Positions 59,563 through 64,000 of a stretch of DNA of 64,000 nt are shown here, piece after piece. The position numbers were made by a program, and so were the translations under genes. Position 1 is the stretch's first letter; each line of letters begins with the position of its first letter. The notes beneath the pieces are model-generated. The model was not told where the DNA came from. It was given only the letters and a program-made list of their open reading frames with translations, and made no database searches. This stretch comes from Verrucomicrobiota bacterium (GTDB lineage: Bacteria > Verrucomicrobiota > Verrucomicrobiia > Limisphaerales > J093), in the NCBI GenBank assembly GCA_029556615.1, contig JAKQDD010000033.1, positions 1 through 64,000 of the forward strand. The letters run 5' to 3'.

Positions 59563-60618
59563 TCAGGTCGCTTCAGAAATGTGAACCGTGACTGGTGCCG
59601 ACCGGTTCTTGACTTGAACCGTCCTGGCTCGCCAGCCGTGACCAGGGTTTCGCAACCGGGCAAAAGTCGCCTCGGAAATCCCCACGCACATCGGGTCCGT
59701 GACCGATTCGATGCGAGCGGCGGTGTTGACCACGTCGCCGATCACGGTGACGTCCTTGCGGCTCGAGGTCCCGATCTCCCCCTGGATCACGGAACCGGAG
59801 TTGATCCCGATGCGGATGCGGACGCCTTCCAGCCCACGCGCCGCGCGCGGCTCGTTGAGACGCCCTAACGCCCCCAGCACCTTCCGGCCCGCGGCGACCG
59901 CATCGTTGCCATCAATGAACACCGCCATGATCGCGTCGCCAATGAACTTGTCGATGTCCCCGTGACATTCGTGCGTGATCACTTCGCAGACGCCGAACAG
60001 CTCGTTGACCATCGTGGCCACGGTTGCTGGCGAGTTGCGCTCGGAAAACGCCGTGAAACCCACCACATCCAGGTAGAGCACCGTCAGATCCCGAACCCGC
60101 GCCTGGCCCTCGACAGCGCCCTGGAGATGGTCCATCACCTCCTCCATCGTGGCAGCCGAGACGTATCGCCTGATCAGCACATTGAACTTCTCCTGCAGCA
60201 ACCGGAAGTCCTCCTCCTGGGTGATGTCGCGGAACACCTCGATTCCCGCGATGATGGCGCCGGTTTCATCCCGGATGGCGCCGATGTGCGTGTAAACCGG
60301 GAAACGCCGGCCCTCCTTATGCATCGGGTAGACCTTGGCGCGGATACTCTCGCCGGTCTGAATCGAGCGGGCCAACGGGCAGGCGGAGAAGCAGAGCATG
60401 GTCCCATGTTCATCGATGTGGTTCAGCATGCTGTCATGGCAGCAGCGCCCCATGACATCCTGCTTCCGATGTCCGGTGATCTCCTCCGCCGCGCAGTTCC
60501 AGAAGAGGATCCGACGGTCCAGATCCACGATGTAGACACCGTCAAAGATGCTGTCGAGCACGGTGGACAGCACGCTGCGGCCATCTTGCAGTTCTCGGTA
60601 GATCGCTCTCTTGTTCAT
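59563..60618 (-). CDS. PAS-domain class III nucleotide cyclase
   Basis: 351 residues. PAS domain at ~10-135: 'DSIFDGVYIVDLDRRILFWN', 'AAEEITGHRKQDVMGR', 'YTHIGAIRDETGAIIAGIEV'. Cyclase domain at ~165-345: metal site 1 in 'LTVLYLDVVGFTAFSE', substrate and metal residues in 'HGDIDKFIGDAIMAVF', and 'GVRIRIGINSGSVIQGEIGT', 'KDVTVIGDVVNTAARIES'. The Lys and Asp positions fit adenylate rather than guanylate cyclases. No membrane helix, so cytoplasmic. The product could feed the cNMP-binding/GAF protein of the pilT cluster; this is inference. Confidence 0.88.
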   Translation of the reverse strand: MNKRAIYRELQDGRSVLSTVLDSIFDGVYIVDLDRRILFWNCAAEEITGHRKQDVMGRCCHDSMLNHIDEHGTMLCFSACPLARSIQTGESIRAKVYPMHKEGRRFPVYTHIGAIRDETGAIIAGIEVFRDITQEEDFRLLQEKFNVLIRRYVSAATMEEVMDHLQGAVEGQARVRDLTVLYLDVVGFTAFSERNSPATVATMVNELFGVCEVITHECHGDIDKFIGDAIMAVFIDGNDAVAAGRKVLGALGRLNEPRAARGLEGVRIRIGINSGSVIQGEIGTSSRKDVTVIGDVVNTAARIESVTDPMCVGISEATFARLRNPGHGWRARTVQVKNRSAPVTVHISEAT

Positions 60619-60745
60619 CGGCTCAGCCCTTCACGTTCGGCGTTCGGCCGCCCCTGGCATCGGATTCACCTTCGTCGCGGGTTGTTCCACAACGATGGCA
60701 CAACCGTCTTCGGCGGCTTGTTTCCCTCCCACCCCCTGGAGATCG

Positions 60746-62053
60746 CTCACGGCTGACGAAATCCGGAACTATGCTCCCGGCCGCCTTGAAATGCTTCTGA
60801 AGCGGACACGGTCCTTCTGGAACTCGCGCCGGTTCCTCATCTCGACGCCGGGGACCAAGGGCGACGCCATGGACACCGCCTACCGCGCTGGGGACCAACG
60901 CGTCTGGAACTTCGAGTGCCCCGCCTGCGGTCAGCTTCAGCCCCTCAAGTTCGAGCAGTTGAAGTGGGACTCGAACGACATGACCAAGCCCGAAGGCAAG
61001 TGGCGGTTCGACGCCCTGGCCGAGACGATCCGCTTCGAGTGCGCCGGGTGCGGACACCGGATCAAGGACACGCCCGTGGACCGGCGGTGGATTGAGAACC
61101 ATGGGCGCTTTGTCCCGCAGAACCCCAACGCCCCGAGATCGCGGGTCAGCTACACGTGGAACGCCCTGCTGCCGCACTGGATCGAGTGGCGGTCGATCGT
61201 GGAAGAGTTCCTGGCGGCGGTGGACGCGATGCGGGTGGGTGGGGACATCGAGCCGATGTTCACCTTCGTCACCGAGACCCTGGGGGAACCTTGGGACCTG
61301 GACCGGTGGATGGTGACCGGAGATGACTACCTGCTGGAACGGAAAGGGGATTACGACTTCGGCGATCCGTGGCCCTTGGAACAGACGCGGTTCCTGGCGG
61401 CGGACCGGCAGGCCCGCGGGGGTGAGCACTACTTTTGGGTGGCACGCGCCTTCGGGCCAGGGGCCGCCAGCCGGTTACTGGCCTAAGGCCGCTGCGCCAC
61501 GACGACTGAGTTGGAGCAGATTCGGCAGCAACTGAAGGTCCCGCTGGTCAACGCCATGATCGACTCGGGGTTCAAAGCGTCGGAGGTGTATCGGTTCTGC
61601 ATGGGCGCCGGGTGGAAGGCGATGAAAGGGGATGAGGCGGAGTGGTTCCTGGGACAGGACCCGCGGACCCGCAAGACCGTGCGCCGGACGTGGCGGCGGG
61701 TGCTGGTCGATCCCAACTTGGGAAGCCGGAAGTCACGGGCGCCTCGGCACCTGCCGCTTTTCCAGTGGTCCAATCCGAGCATCAAAGACCATCTGGCCTT
61801 GTTCACGCATGGAGTGGTGGGCCAGTGGACCATCCCGAAGCAGACGGGCCGCGACTACATCGAGCAGATGACGGCGGAGGTCCGGGAAGAACGCGAGGAC
61901 TCGCGCGGGCGGATCAAGGTGCTGTGGATTCAGAAGCGCCGGGACAACCACTACCTCGACTGCGAGTTGATGATTGACGCGGCGGCAGTCATCTCGGGCG
62001 GCTTGAAGCCGGCGCAGTTAGATGACGGGCAGCGGTCAGAGGGAACGGCGTAA
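60746..62053 (+). pseudogene. Phage terminase large subunit (GpA type), 5'-truncated with internal TAA
   Basis: From about 60746 the frame matches GpA: 'DEIRNYAPGRLEMLLKRTRS', 'WNSRRFLISTPGTKGDAMDT', two zinc-ribbon CxxC pairs ('ECPACGQLQ', 'ECAGCGHRI') and 'YTWNALLPHWIEWRSIVEEF'. An in-frame TAA at 61484-61486 (probably from TAT) interrupts 'ASRLLA*GRCATTTELEQIR'. The same frame then continues through the nuclease domain ('QTGRDYIEQMTAEVREERED', 'NHYLDCELMIDAAAVI') to 62053. The ATPase Walker A region is absent. It marks a decaying prophage that continues to the window end. Confidence 0.85.
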
Positions 62054-62118
62054 GGTGCGAGCAGCCATCAGGCGCAGGGAAGTTGGCTCAATTCGCAATA
62101 TTCGACCTCATCTGCATG

Positions 62119-62379
62119 TCAATTCGTCCACTCGAAAAAGTCCATTCCCGCGATCTGACAACCAAGACCCGCCATCACTAGCCCGACCAGTGAAATACCC
62201 ACAGGCTTCCAGGTCGCCTTCAGGTTCAGAATGAAGAAGATGAGGGATACTGGCGGCAGGAGCATGCAACTCCAGAAGCACGCGGGTCCACTCCTACGGG
62301 CGATGACGAGGAACCCAATATCACCAGCCAAGGCGATCAGGCACCCCAGACAGAACAATAGATAACCAAGCGTGATCAT
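62119..62379 (-). CDS. Small membrane protein
   Basis: About 86 residues from the ATG at 62377-62379; upstream ORF residues look like repeat-derived sequence. Three hydrophobic helices are visible: 'LGYLLFCLGCLIALAGDIGF', 'CFWSCMLLPPVSLIFFILN' and 'VGISLVGLVMAGLGCQIAG'. No family recognised. It lies on the strand opposite to the phage genes, between terminase and a later morphogenesis gene, so it may be prophage cargo. Confidence 0.5.
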   Translation of the reverse strand: MITLGYLLFCLGCLIALAGDIGFLVIARRSGPACFWSCMLLPPVSLIFFILNLKATWKPVGISLVGLVMAGLGCQIAGMDFFEWTN

Positions 62380-62419
62380 GCTCAGGACGCGTCGTGCCGC
62401 GTCAGGCGGAACGATCAGC

Positions 62420-62740
62420 TCACCGAAGCCGGCCCCTCCCTGGCTTCCCAGTTGCCGACCAACGTCGCGGACCGATTTTCGGTGCAGCGCCTGGTTCGGC
62501 TTCCAGCTGCTGTCGAACGAGGTCACGTGCCTGCTCAACCGGCCTCATCGCTCTCTGAATAGCGGCGGCAACTTTTGCAAGTGTGGCATTCAGTTGCTTT
62601 GGAAACTCAGGTCCAAAGTTCAACCGGGACACATCTTCCCCTGCGAGACTCGCAAAGGCCTCATATGTCTGCCTGAGCCGCTCGATTTGCTCTTTGATTT
62701 GTGGCAGCGGCTCCAGGTCTTTCTTCGTAAGCTTCTTCAT
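62420..62740 (-). CDS. Small helical protein, unknown
   Basis: About 106 residues from the ATG at 62738-62740. The first ~75 residues are charged helix with coiled-coil character: 'MKKLTKKDLEPLPQIKEQIE', 'RLRQTYEAFASLAGEDVSRL', 'MRPVEQARDLVRQQLEAEPG'. The C-terminal 25 residues are basic and overlap sequence read through in the neighbouring gene's upstream region, so the true end may be earlier. No known family. Cargo gene between phage genes. Confidence 0.45.
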   Translation of the reverse strand: MKKLTKKDLEPLPQIKEQIERLRQTYEAFASLAGEDVSRLNFGPEFPKQLNATLAKVAAAIQRAMRPVEQARDLVRQQLEAEPGAAPKIGPRRWSATGKPGRGRLR

Positions 62741-62827
62741 AGGGTGGTTGCTTTCTCCGCCCAACACCAGATGTGAGGCACAGACGACCGTAAGCCGGTC
62801 TCCTGTGCAGTTCCCGAGCACGCCAGG

Positions 62828-63316
62828 TCAGGCCGTTGCCTTCACCGACCTGTCGGTGATACTCATGGAATCTGCAGCGGCTTTTCCCTCACAACACCGT
62901 CTCCCGACTCTACCTTCACGGATAGCATGGCGCGTCCGGTTCGCAGTTCGCCGCCTCACCGGTGTGCTCCGGCAGGGTGGCATGAGCCGCCCTTCGCTGA
63001 GGCGGTTCAAGCAGTAGCGGTCGCAGACGTCGATCGGACGGTTGTTCGTGTCGGAGTTGAAGACCACGCCGTACAGGCGAATGCCGCGCCAATACCACCA
63101 CACAACCTCGGTGTGCTTCCCGAGCAGGTCGCGGAATCCCACGCTGTCTGGTGACCCCAGCAGAGCCTGAACCTCCGAGGGAACCATCCGCGGGACAATG
63201 TCGCGCCACCGGAGGTGAAATCTGAAAAGTCCGAATGCGTATAGCACTAATAATATCACGCCAAGGATCCCGCCCCCCACGAACCAGCACCGAGGCTTCA
63301 CGCGCGAAGAACTCAT
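62828..63316 (-). CDS. Membrane-anchored small protein, BamE/SmpA-like fold possible
   Basis: 162 residues. One N-terminal membrane helix, 'FVGGGILGVILLVLYAFGLF'. The soluble part 'RMVPSEVQALLGSPDSVGFR' and 'VVWWYWRGIRLYGVVFNSDT' has the 'V..G.s..eV..lLG.P' and then 'W.Y......l.F' rhythm of BamE/SmpA-like domains. The last ~50 residues are arginine-rich and probably not native. Located in the prophage cargo interval. 63317-63519 upstream holds no clear gene. Confidence 0.45.
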   Translation of the reverse strand: MSSSRVKPRCWFVGGGILGVILLVLYAFGLFRFHLRWRDIVPRMVPSEVQALLGSPDSVGFRDLLGKHTEVVWWYWRGIRLYGVVFNSDTNNRPIDVCDRYCLNRLSEGRLMPPCRSTPVRRRTANRTRHAIREGRVGRRCCEGKAAADSMSITDRSVKATA

Positions 63317-63519
63317 GGGCCAGACGATGAGTGCGACAGGTACTTGGCGAACTGTTTGACGCAGTGCAGTGCGTCAGACAGAGGCTTACTCCTGCGTGTC
63401 TGGTTTGTCGAGAGGGAGTTCGCATAGACGGCGTCTAAGCGTCTAGTGGGTCGTTCGGCAAGCGTGACCTTGAGCAGATCCGTCTCCCATGCATCGCAAA
63501 CCGCTCCTGGCGTCACGTT

Positions 63520-63882
63520 ATGCGCGCATCCGAACGTTACCCCTTCAGTGTGACGGCACGTCCAAGACTGGAAGTCCGGATGCTGGTCCGGGCGCTCAAA
63601 TCGCAACTGACCAAGGGGGCGACCCTGCTCGGCGCATTGGAAGCGTTGGTCACACAGAAGTGGGCCGCCAACGTGGTCAACGGCCAGACGGTCCTCTCGA
63701 CCGCCGAGGCCGGCGGTTCGGTCACGTTCACTTTCGAGCGCGCCTACACCCCGGCCGAACTCGCCGTGATGGCGGAGGAGGCGCTGGAGTGGGTGAACAC
63801 CCTCGCCGACCCGGAGAATCCGCCCCTGGACGTGCCCCGGTTCAACCGCCTGCACCCCACCTTCCACAAGGCTGTCCTGTGA
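63520..63882 (+). CDS. Small phage morphogenesis-type protein
   Basis: About 120 residues; the domain probably starts at the internal Met of 'MLVRALKSQLTKGATLLGAL'. It continues 'EALVTQKWAANVVNGQTVLS' and 'FERAYTPAELAVMAEEALEW', a compact helical/beta protein of a size found between terminase and portal in GpA-type phages. No family recognised from sequence alone. The stop overlaps a GTG start of the next gene, as is usual in phage structural operons. Confidence 0.5.
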   Translation: MRASERYPFSVTARPRLEVRMLVRALKSQLTKGATLLGALEALVTQKWAANVVNGQTVLSTAEAGGSVTFTFERAYTPAELAVMAEEALEWVNTLADPENPPLDVPRFNRLHPTFHKAVL

Positions 63883-64000
63883 TTCCATTGCTCCGCAAGC
63901 TCTTGCACATTCGTACCGATCCCGTCCCACCGAAGGGACCCAAGGGACGGCAGGGACTCAAGAAATCCCCGCCGCAGGCCGGCAGTCTGGCCCCACCGGT
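63879..64000 (+). CDS. Start of a probable phage portal protein (cut by window end)
   Basis: A GTG at 63879 overlaps the previous stop (GTGA). The first residues 'VIPLLRKLLHIRTDPVPPKG' are followed by a Lys/Pro-rich stretch and the frame is open to the window edge. Its position after terminase and a small head gene makes a portal protein the likeliest candidate, but only 40 residues are visible. Confidence 0.35.
   Translation, partial: MIPLLRKLLHIRTDPVPPKGPKGRQGLKKSPPQAGSLAPP

Noticed and set aside
63317-63519. Possible integron attC-like site (ACGTTATGCG)
   Set aside because: No paired R and L core sites or stem could be found, and no integrase is nearby.
1-64000. tRNA, rRNA or riboswitch genes
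   Set aside because: I looked for cloverleaf T-loop signals (GGTTCGANTCC), conserved rRNA cores and common riboswitch cores by eye and found none convincing; a covariance-model scan would be decisive.

Overview
The window looks like a high-GC Gram-negative chromosome, most likely from the Verrucomicrobiota (Limisphaerales/Pedosphaera-like). This is inferred from gene content: Tat- and Sec-exported carbohydrate enzymes, a formylglycine-type sulfatase, an ECF sigma factor fused by overlap to a Ser/Thr kinase, DUF4143 ATPases, AbiE and TOTE-type defence genes, and very large multidomain exported proteins. I see no rRNA, tRNA, CRISPR array or intact insertion sequence.

Layout. 0-18.7 kb is an accessory zone. 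Intact genes for a GIY-YIG protein, exported glycosidase-like enzymes, a SEC-C protein, an AbiE toxin-antitoxin pair, a Tat phosphoesterase, a Tat Gfo/Idh/MocA oxidoreductase and a serine hydrolase alternate with many gene fragments (integrase, HATPase, AbiEi duplicate, TOTE primase-helicase, DUF2961, FG-GAP, glycosidase pieces). 18.8-38.9 kb is an orderly block of eight minus-strand genes: LTxxQ+PEBP protein, a 2534-residue giant, an FGE-like protein, two aryl-sulfate sulfotransferase-like proteins, a sulfatase, a metallophosphatase and an EF-hand/beta-helix protein. It is divergent from an ECF sigma/Ser-Thr kinase pair (39.2-42.6 kb). 42.8-47.1 kb holds a broken DUF4143 ATPase, a perfect 52-bp palindrome, and two PilT-like ATPases followed by a cNMP-binding/GAF protein. 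47.1-60.6 kb is again mixed: exported glycan enzymes, DeoC, an intact DUF4143 ATPase, a nucleotide cyclase, and many truncated or frameshifted genes. 60.7-64 kb is a prophage remnant: a terminase with an internal stop, small cargo genes, a small morphogenesis-type gene and the start of a probable portal gene.

How the genes work together. The central block is the most unusual part. The giant protein joins, in one chain, close relatives of three proteins encoded separately just downstream (two sulfotransferase-like propellers and an FGE-like protein) and adds DUF1566, SMP-30-like and Ig-like domains. With a sulfatase, a phosphatase and a PEBP-domain protein in the same run, this suggests an exported system handling sulfate or phosphate esters, perhaps controlled by the divergent sigma/kinase pair. 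That function is inference. The FGE-like modules lack the catalytic cysteine pair, so they probably do not mature the neighbouring sulfatase.
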